This document shows, one piece after another, positions 45,436-53,877 of a stretch of DNA of 64,000 nt. The translations under genes and the position numbers were made by a program. The DNA comes from Inquilinus sp. Marseille-Q2685 (GTDB lineage: Bacteria; Pseudomonadota; Alphaproteobacteria; DSM-16000; Inquilinaceae), in assembly GCF_916619195.1 (NCBI RefSeq), contig NZ_CAKAKL010000011.1, positions 1 to 64,000 on the forward strand. Direction: 5' to 3'. The notes beneath the pieces are model-generated. The model was not told the DNA's origin. It did no database searches and saw nothing but the letters and a program-made list of their open reading frames with translations. Each line of letters starts with the position of its first letter. The first letter of the stretch is position 1.

Positions 45436-46233
45436 ATGGCCGAGATCGATCGCGACGAGTCCTCCATCGACGAGCCGAAGACCGGGCAGGTCCGGTCCCT
45501 GCTCCGCGCCCTGCGGCTGCTCGACACCGTGGCCGCCCGGGCCGAGGGCATGAGCCTGACCGAGCTGGCCCGCGCCACCGACCTCTCCGCCCCCACCGTC
45601 CACCGGCTGCTGACCACGCTGGAGGAGGCGCATTACGTGCGCTTCGACCCGGCGACGCGGCGCTGGATGGTCGGGGTCCAGGCCTTCCTCTCCGGCCTCG
45701 CCTATGCCGACGGCAGGGGGCTGCGCCGGCTGGCCGACCCGCCGATGCGCACCCTGTTCGGCCTGTGCCACGAGACCGTGAACCTGGCGGTGGAGGAGCG
45801 CGGCACCATCCTCTACCTGCACCAGCTGGGCGACCCGGGCGCCAGCCTGCCGGGATCGATGCCGCTGCCGGTGCACGGCTCCGGCGTCGGCAAGGCGCTG
45901 CTCGCGGCCAAGCCGGACCCGGTGCTGTCGCGCACCCTGCCCGCCTTGGCCCTGACCCGGCTGACCGAGAAGACGGTGGCCGATCTGCCGAGCCTGCGCG
46001 ACCAGATCACCCGCGCCCGCCGCTCCGGCTACGCCATCGACGACGAGGAGCACCTGTCCGGCGTGCGCTGCGTCGCCGCCCCGATCCTCGACCGCGGCGG
46101 CCGCCCGGTGGCGGCGCTGTCGATCTCCGCCCCGCGCGAGCGCATGGGCGACGACCGCATCACCCAGATCGGCATGCTGGTGCGCCAGGCCGCGGAGAAG
46201 GTCACGCTGCAGCTCGGCGGCCGGCCGCACTGA
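45436..46233 (+). CDS. IclR family transcriptional regulator
   Basis: A 265-residue regulator: winged HTH at residues ~20-85 (SLLRALRLLDTVAARAEGMSLTELARATDLS) and IclR effector domain behind it, ending near TLQLGGRPH. It lies between guaD and gcl. IclR proteins such as AllR repress allantoin and glyoxylate genes in enterobacteria in response to glyoxylate and allantoin, so an AllR-like role over gcl-hyi-glxR is plausible but not shown. Confidence 0.92.
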   Translation: MAEIDRDESSIDEPKTGQVRSLLRALRLLDTVAARAEGMSLTELARATDLSAPTVHRLLTTLEEAHYVRFDPATRRWMVGVQAFLSGLAYADGRGLRRLADPPMRTLFGLCHETVNLAVEERGTILYLHQLGDPGASLPGSMPLPVHGSGVGKALLAAKPDPVLSRTLPALALTRLTEKTVADLPSLRDQITRARRSGYAIDDEEHLSGVRCVAAPILDRGGRPVAALSISAPRERMGDDRITQIGMLVRQAAEKVTLQLGGRPH

Positions 46234-46258
46234 GAGGTCTTTGAGGCCTCCCCTCCCT

Positions 46259-46335
46259 TGTCATTGCCGGGCTTGACCCGGCAATCCAGAAGGTGTCGAC
46301 GCTCTCTGGATGCCCGGGTCACGCCCGGGCATGAC
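46259..46335. repeat. Two-arm REP-like element (family A, copy 4)
   Basis: Left arm TTGCCGGGCTTGACCCGGCAA, right arm TGCCCGGGTCACGCCCGGGCA with ATCCAG/CTGGAT boxes between. It lies between the IclR gene and gcl. Confidence 0.85.
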
Positions 46336-46412
46336 GGAAAAGGGATGGGCACAACCTGCTCCAAACCTTCCACCAGGTGAAAAAAGTCGCCCCGCCCCGC
46401 CGATTTTCGCGC

Positions 46413-46428
46413 CCCGAAATGTTTCGGG
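46413..46428. promoter_or_regulatory. Palindrome upstream of gcl
   Basis: CCCGAAA-TG-TTTCGGG is a perfect 7-bp-arm palindrome 64 bases upstream of the gcl start. The GAAA-N2-TTTC core is the kind of site IclR/AllR proteins bind, and an IclR gene is adjacent. Confidence 0.45.
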
Positions 46429-46491
46429 CCTGCGCTGGCCCGTCCCGCCCCGCCCGCCACCATCCTCCCGAGAACCTTCGAACGGGAGGGC

Positions 46492-48255
46492 ATGATGCCC
46501 AAGATGACGGCGATGGAAGCGGCGGTGCATGTGCTGCGCAGCGAGGGGGTGGAGGTGGCGTTCGGCGTGCCGGGCGCGGCGATCCTGCCCTTCTACGAGG
46601 CGCTGAAGGACAGCGGCATCCGCCATGTGCTGGTGCGGCACGAGGAGGGCGGCACCCATGCCGCCGAGGGCTACACCCGCGCCCGCGCCGGGGCGATCGG
46701 CGTCTGCATCGGCACCTCCGGCCCGGCCGGCACCAACATGATCACCGGCCTGTACTCCGCCATCGCGGATTCGATCCCGATCCTGTGCATCACCGGCCAG
46801 GCGCCGCGCGCCAAGCTGCACAAGGAGGATTTCCAGGCCGTCGACATCGCCGCCATCGCCCGGCCGGTGACCAAATGGTCGGTCACGGTGATGGAGGGCG
46901 CCCAGGTGCCCTGGGTGTTCCGCCGCGCCTTCCAGATCATGCGCTCCGACCGGCCCGGCCCGGTGCATATCGACCTGCCGATCGACGTGCAGAAGGAGAT
47001 CATCGACTACGACCCCGAGGCGGACGCGCCGCTGCCGGTGTCGCGGCCGGCGCCGAGCCCGGCCGCCATCGCCCGCGCCGTCGACATGCTGCTGGCGGCG
47101 GAGAGGCCGCTGATCGTCGCCGGCGGCGGCATCATCAACGCCGAGGCCTCCGACCTGCTGGTCGAGTTCGCCGAGCTGGTGAACGTGCCGGTGGTGCCGA
47201 CGCTGATGGGCTGGGGCACGATCCCGGACGACCACCCGCTGAACGCCGGCATGGTCGGGCTGCAGACCCAGCACCGCTACGGCAACGCCACCTTCCTGCA
47301 GAGCGATCTGGTGCTGGGCATCGGCAATCGCTGGGCCAACCGTCACACCGGGTCGACCGACGTCTACACCAAGGGCCGCAGGTTCATCCATGTCGATATC
47401 GAGCCGACCCAGATCGGCCGGGTGTTCTGCCCGGATCTCGGCATCGTGTCCGACGCCCGGCTGGCCCTGCAGGCGCTGATCGCCGAGGCCCGCGGCCGCC
47501 GCCTGCCGAAGCGTGAGGCCTGGGTCGCCGCGATGCAGGAGCGCAAGCGCACCATGCTGCGCCGGACCGATTTCGACAACACCCCGATCAAGCCGCAGCG
47601 CGCCTTCCAGGAGATCAACGCCGCCTTCGGCCGCGACACCCGCTTCGTCACCGCCATCGGCCTGTACCAGATCGCCTCCGGCCAGTTCCAGAAGGTGTAC
47701 AAGCCGCGCAACTACATCGTCTGCGGCCAGGCCGGGCCGCTGGGCTGGGAGGTTTCGGCCTGCACCGGCGCCAAGCTGGCCGACCCGTCGGCCGAGGTGG
47801 TCGGCATCGTCGGCGACTATTCCCTGCAGTTCCTGATCGAGGAGCTGGCGGTGGCGGCGCAGTACCGCATCCCCTTCGTGCTGGTGGTGCTGAACAACGC
47901 CTATCTCGGCCTGATCCGCCAGGCCGAGCGCGGCTACAATATGGATTACGAGGTCCAGCTCTCGTTCCAGAACATCAACGCGCCGGAGATCGGCGATTAC
48001 GGCGTCGACCACATCAAGGCGGCGGAGGCCTTCGGCTGCATCGCCCGCCGGGTGTTCGACCCGGAGGAGATCGGCCCGGCGCTGCAATGGGCCCGCACCC
48101 GCGCCACCCAGGCCAGCCTGCCGGTGCTGGTCGAGATCATCACCGAGCGGGTGACCAACATCGCCATGGGGCCGGAGATCGACAAGGTCACCGAGTTCGA
48201 GGAGATCATCGACCTCGCCCCCGCCGCCGCGGCCCGCGAGCCGGAGACGGTGTAG
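46492..48255 (+). CDS. gcl: Glyoxylate carboligase (tartronate-semialdehyde synthase)
   Basis: A thiamine-diphosphate enzyme joining two glyoxylates into tartronate semialdehyde and CO2. The 587-residue protein follows the family exactly: [21 protein letters not shown] at the N-terminus (Val where other ThDP enzymes have the catalytic Glu), [21 protein letters not shown], and the ThDP motif [23 protein letters not shown] with [10 protein letters not shown]. Start at a tandem ATGATG after GGGAGGGC. Gene order gcl-hyi-glxR as in the E. coli allantoin locus. Confidence 0.96.
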   Translation: MMPKMTAMEAAVHVLRSEGVEVAFGVPGAAILPFYEALKDSGIRHVLVRHEEGGTHAAEGYTRARAGAIGVCIGTSGPAGTNMITGLYSAIADSIPILCITGQAPRAKLHKEDFQAVDIAAIARPVTKWSVTVMEGAQVPWVFRRAFQIMRSDRPGPVHIDLPIDVQKEIIDYDPEADAPLPVSRPAPSPAAIARAVDMLLAAERPLIVAGGGIINAEASDLLVEFAELVNVPVVPTLMGWGTIPDDHPLNAGMVGLQTQHRYGNATFLQSDLVLGIGNRWANRHTGSTDVYTKGRRFIHVDIEPTQIGRVFCPDLGIVSDARLALQALIAEARGRRLPKREAWVAAMQERKRTMLRRTDFDNTPIKPQRAFQEINAAFGRDTRFVTAIGLYQIASGQFQKVYKPRNYIVCGQAGPLGWEVSACTGAKLADPSAEVVGIVGDYSLQFLIEELAVAAQYRIPFVLVVLNNAYLGLIRQAERGYNMDYEVQLSFQNINAPEIGDYGVDHIKAAEAFGCIARRVFDPEEIGPALQWARTRATQASLPVLVEIITERVTNIAMGPEIDKVTEFEEIIDLAPAAAAREPETV

Positions 48256-48299
48256 CGACAGCGCCGCGCCCATCGCAGACAAAACGGCCGGGCCGGTGC

Positions 48300-48419
48300 C
48301 ACCCCCTCACCCGGAACCGCTGGCGCGGTTCCGACCTCTCCCCTGGGGGGAGGTGAACAAACCCTCTCCTTGGGGAGAGGGAGGGGCCCGGCCCGCTTGG
48401 GTCGGGAGGGTGAGGGGGC
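48300..48419. repeat. GC-rich inverted repeat (family D, copy 2)
   Basis: CCCCTCACCCGGAACCGCTG...GCGGTTCCGACCTCTCC through to GGGAGGGTGAGGGGG, same layout as 29329-29455 but with changed hairpin sequence. It lies between gcl and hyi. Confidence 0.75.
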
Positions 48420-48463
48420 GGCCGGGAACGGTCGATCCATCAACGGGAACCTGTGAGATCGCC

Positions 48464-49261
48464 ATGCCGCGCTTCGCCGCCAACCTCACCATGCTGTTCA
48501 ACGAGCATCCGTTCCTCGACCGTTTCGGCCGCGCCGCCGAGGCCGGCTTCGCCGAGGTCGAATACCTGTTCCCCTACCCCTATCCGAAGGAGGAGCTGGC
48601 CGAGCGGCTGCAGCGCCATGGCCTGACCCAGGTGCTGCACAACCTGCCGGCCGGCGACTGGGCCAAGGGCGAGCGCGGCATCGCCTGCCTGCCCGACCGC
48701 AAGGGCGAGTTCCAGGACGGCGTCGGCCTGGCCATCGACTACGCCGCCGCCCTGGGCTGCCGGCAGGTCAACTGCCTCGTCGGCAAGCGGCCGCCGGGCG
48801 TGGCCGAGACCGTGCTGGGCGACACGCTGGTGGACAATCTGCGCTTCGCCGCCAAGGCGCTGGGCGAGGTCGGCATCGACCTGCTGGTCGAGCCGATCAA
48901 CACCCGCGACATCCCGGGCTTCTTCCTCAGCGGATCGCAGCAGACGCTCGACCTGCTCGACGCGGTCGAGGCGCCGAACACCCGGCTGCAATACGACATC
49001 TACCACATGCAGATCATGGAAGGAGACCTGGGGCCGACGCTGCAGGCGCTGATGTCCCGCATCGGCCACATCCAGGTCGCCGACAATCCCGGCCGGCACG
49101 AGCCGGGCACCGGCGAGATCCACTACCCCTTCCTGTTCCGCCTGCTCGACGCGCTCGGCTATGCCGGCTGGGTCGGCGCCGAATACGTGCCGCAGGCCGG
49201 CACCGAGGCCGGCCTCGGGTGGTTCGCGCCGTACCGGGCCCGGGCCACCGTCGCGGCCTGA
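48464..49261 (+). CDS. hyi: Hydroxypyruvate isomerase
   Basis: A TIM-barrel enzyme interconverting hydroxypyruvate and tartronate semialdehyde. The 265-residue protein has the family N-terminus MPRFAANLTMLFNEHPFLDRF, GRQVNCL-type strand (CRQVNCLVGKRP), EPINTRDIPGFFLS with the metal-site Glu, YDIYHMQIMEGDL and QVADNPGRHEPGTGEI. It lies between gcl and glxR with repeat elements on both sides. Confidence 0.95.
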   Translation: MPRFAANLTMLFNEHPFLDRFGRAAEAGFAEVEYLFPYPYPKEELAERLQRHGLTQVLHNLPAGDWAKGERGIACLPDRKGEFQDGVGLAIDYAAALGCRQVNCLVGKRPPGVAETVLGDTLVDNLRFAAKALGEVGIDLLVEPINTRDIPGFFLSGSQQTLDLLDAVEAPNTRLQYDIYHMQIMEGDLGPTLQALMSRIGHIQVADNPGRHEPGTGEIHYPFLFRLLDALGYAGWVGAEYVPQAGTEAGLGWFAPYRARATVAA

Positions 49262-49267
49262 GCCGTT

Positions 49268-49399
49268 CCCCCTCACCCTCCCGCCGCCAACGCGGCGGGC
49301 CCCTCCCTCTCCCCGAGGAGAGGGGAACAGGAGCCTCGGCCCCTTCACCTCTCCTTGGGGAGAGGTCGAAATCGCGCAGCGATTTCGGGTGAGGGGGCG
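49268..49399. repeat. GC-rich inverted repeat (family D, copy 3)
   Basis: The element is inverted relative to copy 1: CCCCTCACCCTCCCGCCGCC...GGGCCCCTCCCTCTCC, then CACCTCTCC...GAAATCGCGCAGCGATTTCGGGTGAGGGGG. It shares the GAAATCGC hairpin with copy 1. Confidence 0.75.
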
Positions 49400-49432
49400 A
49401 GAGCTGCCCTCCGTCTTCCACAGGAGTTCGTC

Positions 49433-50335
49433 ATGAACGTCGCCTTCATCGGCCTCGGCATCATGGGCCGCCCCATGGCCGGCCATCTGATTGCCGCCGG
49501 GCACAGCCTGTTTCTCCACGACATCACCGGCGTGCCGGAGGAGCTGGCGGCCAAGGCCACGGCCGTGTCCTCCGCCGTCGAGGCCGCCCACCGGGCCGAG
49601 ATCGTCATCACCATGGTGCCCGACACGCCGCATGTGGAGGCGGCGCTGTTCGGCCCCGGCGGCGTCGCCGAGGGGCTGTCGCCGGGCAAGGTCGTGGTCG
49701 ATATGAGCTCGATCTCGCCGATCGCCACCAAGGGCTTCGCCGGGAAGGTCAACGCGCTGGGCTGCGACTATCTCGACGCCCCGGTCTCGGGCGGGGAGGT
49801 CGGAGCCAAGGCCGCCAGCCTGACCATCATGGTCGGCGGGCCGCAGGCCGCCTTCGACCGCGTCAAGCCCCTGTTCGAGGCGATGGGCAGGAACGTCACC
49901 CTGGTCGGCGGCAATGGCGACGGCCAGACCACCAAGGTCGCCAACCAGATCATCGTCGCCCTGACCATCGAGGCGGTGGCCGAGGCCCTGCTGTTCGCCG
50001 CCAAGGCTGGCGCCGACCCGGCGCGGGTGCGCCAGGCGCTGATGGGCGGCTTCGCGGCGTCGCGCATCCTCGAGGTGCATGGCGAGCGCATGATCCAGCG
50101 CAACTTCGCCCCCGGCTTCCGCATCGCCCTGCACCAGAAGGACCTGGCCCTGGCGCTGGACGGCGCCCGGTCGCTGGGCGTGCCGCTGCCGAACACGGCG
50201 GCGACGCAGCAGCTGCTGCACGCCGCGATCGCCCAGGGCGGCGCCGCCTGGGACCATTCCGCCATCCTCAAGGTGCTGGAACGCCAGGCCGATTTCGAAA
50301 TCGCCGGCCCGGCGGTGCGGCAGGACGCGGCATGA
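49433..50335 (+). CDS. glxR: 2-hydroxy-3-oxopropionate (tartronate semialdehyde) reductase
   Basis: It reduces tartronate semialdehyde to D-glycerate with NAD(P)H. The 300-residue beta-hydroxyacid dehydrogenase has the Rossmann start MNVAFIGLGIMGRPMAGHL, the substrate motif DAPVSGGEVGAKAASLTIMVGG, the catalytic Lys in GDGQTTKVANQIIV, and KDLALALDGARSLGVPLP. CAGGAGTTCGTC precedes the ATG at 49433. A glycerate kinase to finish the pathway is not in the window. Confidence 0.95.
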   Translation: MNVAFIGLGIMGRPMAGHLIAAGHSLFLHDITGVPEELAAKATAVSSAVEAAHRAEIVITMVPDTPHVEAALFGPGGVAEGLSPGKVVVDMSSISPIATKGFAGKVNALGCDYLDAPVSGGEVGAKAASLTIMVGGPQAAFDRVKPLFEAMGRNVTLVGGNGDGQTTKVANQIIVALTIEAVAEALLFAAKAGADPARVRQALMGGFAASRILEVHGERMIQRNFAPGFRIALHQKDLALALDGARSLGVPLPNTAATQQLLHAAIAQGGAAWDHSAILKVLERQADFEIAGPAVRQDAA

Positions 50336-50343
50336 CCAGATGG

Positions 50344-50490
50344 TCTCCCCCTCCCCTTGCGGGAGGGGGGCAGGGGGAGGGGTCTGCGCGCGTCTGCGCG
50401 CGAATGCTCAGGCTTCTTCCGTAGTCCTGCGCCGCCGGTCTCTTCGATCGAGACCCCCTCCCCCTACCCCCTCCCGCAAGGGGAGGGGAG
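50344..50490. repeat. GC-rich inverted repeat (family E, copy 2)
   Basis: CTCCCCCTCCCCTTGCGGGAGGGGG at the start and CCCCCTCCCGCAAGGGGAGGGGAG at the end with a unique middle. Same termini as 40428-40557. Confidence 0.75.
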
Positions 50491-50524
50491 AGTAGAAAGG
50501 CCATTCGCCGGAAATCTCGTCTGA

Positions 50525-50536
50525 AGCACTTTCAAA
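50525..50536 (-). promoter_or_regulatory. Candidate purine-regulon operator, site 3
   Basis: AGCACTTTCAAA on the plus strand is the exact complement of TTTGAAAGTGCT found ahead of puuD. It is 68 bases upstream of the 8-oxoguanine deaminase start. Confidence 0.45.
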
Positions 50537-50603
50537 TCGGCCTACCCCTCCCCTCCCGCCCGCTGGCTGCTAGGCTGACCCCGGATGGGACGGGAGGCGC
50601 GTG

Positions 50604-51944
50604 ATGCGGCTGTGGATCAAGGACCCGCTGGCGATCCTGGCGGACGGCGCCGAACGCGGCGTGGTGGTCGAGGACGGGCGGATCGCCGAGCTGGTGTCGG
50701 CCGGACGGGAACCCGCGGCGCCGGCCGACAGCGTGTTCGACGCCGGCAGCCACGTCGTGCTGCCCGGGCTGATCAACACCCACCACCATTTCTACCAGAC
50801 CCTCACCCGCGCTTTGCCGGCGGCGCTGGACCGCGAGCTGTTCCCCTGGCTGCAGGCGCTGTACCCGGTCTGGGCCCGGCTGGACCCGGAAGCGCTGCGC
50901 AGCGCCGTCACCGTGGCGATGGCGGAGCTGCTGCTGTCCGGCTGCACCGCCACATCGGACCACCACTACGTCTTCCCGGAGGGGCTGGAGCACGCCATCG
51001 ACATCGAGGTCGAGGTGGCGCGGTCGCTCGGCATCCGCGCCGTGCTGACCCGCGGCTCGATGAACCTGTCGGTGCGCGACGGCGGCCTGCCGCCGGACAG
51101 CGTGGTGCAGGACGAGGACGAGATCCTGGCCGACAGCGAGCGTCTGATCGCGGCGCATCACCAGCCCGGCGACGGCGCCATGGTGCAGATCGCCCTGGCC
51201 CCTTGCTCGCCCTTCTCGGTCACCGGGTCGCTGATGCGGCGGACGGCGGAGCTGGCCGAGCGGCACGATGTGCGGCTGCACACCCATTTGGCCGAGACCG
51301 AGGACGAGAACCGCTTCTGCGTCGAGACCTTCGGCTGCCGGCCGCTGGACTATCTGGAGCAGTGCGGCTGGCTGGGCCCCCGCACCTGGCTGGCGCACGG
51401 CATCCATTTCGACCAGGCCGAGATCGGCCGGCTGGCCCGGGCCGGCACGGCGGTGACGCATTGCCCCTGCTCGAACCAGGTGCTGGCCTCCGGCCACTGC
51501 CCGGTGCACGGGATGGAGCAGGCGGGGATGAGCGTCGGGCTCGGCGTCGACGGCTCCGCCTCGAATGACGGGTCGAACCTGATGCAGGAGGTGCGCGCAG
51601 CCTTCCTGCTGCAGCGGCACCACTACGGCGTCACCCGGATCAGCCACCGCGACGCGCTGCGCTGGGCCACCGCCGGCTCCGCCGCCTGCCTCGGCCGGCC
51701 GGATCTCGGCGTGATCGCGCCGGGCAGGCAGGCCGACCTGGCCCTGTTCGCGCTGGACGAGCTGCGCTTCGCCGGCCATGGCGACCCGCTGGCGGCGCTG
51801 GTGCTGTGCGGCGCGCACCGGGCCGATTTCGTCATGGTCGGCGGCGCCTGGCGGGTGCGGAACGGCGCCATTCCCGGCCTCGACCTGCCCCGGCTGATCC
51901 GCAGCCACCAGGCCCTGTCCGCCAGGATGCAGAACGGCCTTTGA
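50604..51944 (+). CDS. 8-oxoguanine deaminase
   Basis: An amidohydrolase deaminating 8-oxoguanine to urate, the direct entry of oxidised guanine into this pathway. The 446-residue protein has HxH metal ligands in LINTHHHFYQTLTRALP, LFPWLQALYPVWARLD (specific to this group rather than to atrazine chlorohydrolases), LHTHLAETEDENRFC, LAHGIHFDQAEI and GVDGSASNDGSNLMQE. Start ATG at 50604 after GGGAGGCGC. Urate is the substrate of PuuD, so this gene closes the pathway. Confidence 0.88.
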   Translation: MRLWIKDPLAILADGAERGVVVEDGRIAELVSAGREPAAPADSVFDAGSHVVLPGLINTHHHFYQTLTRALPAALDRELFPWLQALYPVWARLDPEALRSAVTVAMAELLLSGCTATSDHHYVFPEGLEHAIDIEVEVARSLGIRAVLTRGSMNLSVRDGGLPPDSVVQDEDEILADSERLIAAHHQPGDGAMVQIALAPCSPFSVTGSLMRRTAELAERHDVRLHTHLAETEDENRFCVETFGCRPLDYLEQCGWLGPRTWLAHGIHFDQAEIGRLARAGTAVTHCPCSNQVLASGHCPVHGMEQAGMSVGLGVDGSASNDGSNLMQEVRAAFLLQRHHYGVTRISHRDALRWATAGSAACLGRPDLGVIAPGRQADLALFALDELRFAGHGDPLAALVLCGAHRADFVMVGGAWRVRNGAIPGLDLPRLIRSHQALSARMQNGL

Positions 51945-51955
51945 GCCCGAGCCCC

Positions 51956-52007
51956 TTGCCGAACAGTCGTTCGATTCACTAAAATCTCCATTCGATAGAG
52001 TCGAACG
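51956..52007 (+). promoter_or_regulatory. Promoter and operator-like dyad of the TetR-Rieske gene
   Basis: TTGCCG (51956-51961), an 18-bp spacer and TAAAAT (51980-51985) form a likely promoter. An imperfect inverted repeat brackets it: CGTTCGATTC (51968-51977) and GAGTCGAACG (51998-52007), 9 of 10 positions matching. The right half also makes TTCGA-N5-TCGAA (51991-52005). The site would let the TetR domain of the downstream protein repress its own gene. Confidence 0.5.
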
Positions 52008-52025
52008 GCCGATCGGGAGGTTGGC

Positions 52026-53801
52026 ATGGACGACGGGATGGAGAGCCGGACGCGGGCGCGGCTGCCGCAGGATGCGCGGCGCGAGCAGCTGATCGACGCG
52101 GCGATCACCGCAATCGCCGAGCACGGCCTGTCGAACGTGACGCTGAGCAAGGTGGCCAGCCTGGCCGGGCTGACCGCCGGCATGGTCAATTTCCACTTCA
52201 AGTCGAAGCAGGACCTGCTGCAGGCCACGCTGGCCCGCATGGCCGAGACCTATCGCGGCCTGTGCGAGAGCGCCGTGGCCGCCGCCGGACGGGCGCCGGA
52301 GGAGGCGCTGATGGCGCTGGTCCGCGCCAGCTTCGACCCGCAGGTGGCGAGCCTGGAGCGGCTGGCGGTCTGGTACGCCTTCTGGGGCGAGAGCCGGGCC
52401 CGCGACGACTACATGGCGCTGGTCGCCTCCTCCGACCGCGCCTTCTATGAGGCCGTCCACGCGCTGATGGCGGAGCTGGCGGAGCGCGCCGACGCCCGGA
52501 TCGAGCTGCGCGCCGCGGCGCTGGGCCTGTGCGGCCTGGTCGACGCGCTGTCGCAGGAGGCGCTGGTGCAGCGCGAGGCCTTCGACTGGGACGACGCGGT
52601 CGACACCTGCCGCCGCTACCTGGCCAACCTGTTCCCGGCGGCGTTCGCCGCCCCGGCCCGGCTGCGCCTGGTGGCCGAGGCCGAGCCGGACGCGCCGGCC
52701 CTGCCGCCGACCCTGCCCGGCTGGACCTATGCCGATCCCGGCATCCACGCCGCCGAGGTCGCGCGCATCCACCGGCCGGCCTGGCACCTGGTGGCGCATG
52801 TCTCGGAGCTGCCCAACCCCGGCGACTACGTCACCTTCGAGGCGCTGGGCGAGCGCGCCTTCGTCATTCGTGGCGAAGACGGCGGAATCCGCGCCTTCCA
52901 CAATGTCTGCCGGCACCGCGCCCATGCCGTGCTGCAGGGCCGCGACGGACACTGCAGCGGGCTGATCCGCTGCCCCTACCACGCCTGGTGCTATGCCTGG
53001 GACGGGCGGCTGCGCGCGGTGGCGGCGGCGAAGACCTTCCCGGAGATCGACACCGCGGGCCTGGGCCTGCTGCCGCTGGACTGCGAGGTGTTCGCGGGAT
53101 TCGTCTTCCTGCGCTTCGAGGGCGGCGGCCCGTCGGTGGCCGAGCGCATGGCCCCCTACGCGGCGGAGCTGGCGGCGCACCGGATCGAGGAGATGGTGCC
53201 GCTTACCGATTACTGGATCGGCGAGATCGACGCCGACTGGAAGACCATCTGGGACAACTACCTCGAGGACTATCATTTCCCGACCGGCCATCCCGGCCTG
53301 TTCGGGCTGATGTCCGCCGCCTATGACCGCGAGCCGGACGACGACACCCGCACCATCCGCCTGAGCCACGCGCTGCGGCAGGATCCCGGCGGCTGGTCGA
53401 CCCGCGCCTATGCCCGGCTGCTGCCGGACGTGCCGCACCTGCCCGAGGCGCTGAAGCGGCGCTGGACCTATCTGTTCCTGTATCCGGGCGTGTCGCTGGA
53501 GCTGTATCCGGACCTGCTGGACTATTTCCACATCCTTCCGGCCGGGCCCGGCCGATCGATCCTGCGCTGGCGCGCCTATGCCCGGCCGGACGACCGCCGC
53601 GCCATGCGGCTGACCCGACGGCTGAACCTGCGGGTGAACAACCGGGTGCATGACGAGGACGCAGCGCTGATCCGCTCGGTCCAGCAGGGCCTGTCCGGCT
53701 CCGCCTACCGGGTCGGCGTGCTGGGCGAGAAGGAAGTAAACCTCCGCGCCTTCCAGGGCTGGATCCGGCGCGACGTGCCGGAGGCCGGGCAGCTGCGATA
53801 G
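52026..53801 (+). CDS. TetR(BetI-like)-Rieske oxygenase alpha subunit fusion
   Basis: A single 591-residue frame joining a regulator and an enzyme. Residues ~10-210 are a TetR protein of the BetI kind: HTH in LSNVTLSKVASLAGLTAGMV and NFHFKSKQDLL, then the BetI-type ligand domain (WYAFWGESRARDDYM, GLCGLVDALSQEAL). Residues ~225-591 are a Rieske non-heme iron oxygenase alpha subunit with [2Fe-2S] ligands C295-x-H297 and C316-x2-H319, and the mononuclear iron site NYLEDYHFPTGH (H417, H422) with an acidic ligand in VHDEDAAL (about 544-545). Start ATG follows GGGAGG. There is no stop or frameshift at the junction. No reductase gene is adjacent. Related oxygenases act on quaternary amines (glycine betaine, carnitine, choline-like); substrate here is unknown. 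Confidence 0.88.
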   Translation: MDDGMESRTRARLPQDARREQLIDAAITAIAEHGLSNVTLSKVASLAGLTAGMVNFHFKSKQDLLQATLARMAETYRGLCESAVAAAGRAPEEALMALVRASFDPQVASLERLAVWYAFWGESRARDDYMALVASSDRAFYEAVHALMAELAERADARIELRAAALGLCGLVDALSQEALVQREAFDWDDAVDTCRRYLANLFPAAFAAPARLRLVAEAEPDAPALPPTLPGWTYADPGIHAAEVARIHRPAWHLVAHVSELPNPGDYVTFEALGERAFVIRGEDGGIRAFHNVCRHRAHAVLQGRDGHCSGLIRCPYHAWCYAWDGRLRAVAAAKTFPEIDTAGLGLLPLDCEVFAGFVFLRFEGGGPSVAERMAPYAAELAAHRIEEMVPLTDYWIGEIDADWKTIWDNYLEDYHFPTGHPGLFGLMSAAYDREPDDDTRTIRLSHALRQDPGGWSTRAYARLLPDVPHLPEALKRRWTYLFLYPGVSLELYPDLLDYFHILPAGPGRSILRWRAYARPDDRRAMRLTRRLNLRVNNRVHDEDAALIRSVQQGLSGSAYRVGVLGEKEVNLRAFQGWIRRDVPEAGQLR

Positions 53802-53814
53802 ATCCATCGTCACC

Positions 53815-53877
53815 TTGACAGCTGCAGGCCAATGGCCGTATTGAACCGTCTGGTTGATCAACTTATCGGTTCAATAC
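53815..53877 (+). promoter_or_regulatory. Promoter with 40-bp nested dyad for the ArsR/AHSA1 pair
   Basis: TTGACA (53815-53820) and, 18 bases on, TATTGA (53839-53844) form a promoter. The -10 lies inside GTATTGAACCG (53838-53848), whose exact complement CGGTTCAATAC is at 53867-53877. The perfect palindrome GTTGATCAAC (53853-53862) sits at exactly the same centre (53857.5). The block ends one base before the GTG start of the ArsR gene, a textbook autorepression layout. Confidence 0.75.

Noticed and set aside
50532-53861. 1109-codon open frame on the minus strand opposite the 8-oxoguanine deaminase and TetR-Rieske genes
   Set aside because: It is an antisense shadow of high-GC coding DNA: low-complexity His/Gln/Arg/Gly-rich translation, no family signature, while the opposite strand encodes clear enzymes.
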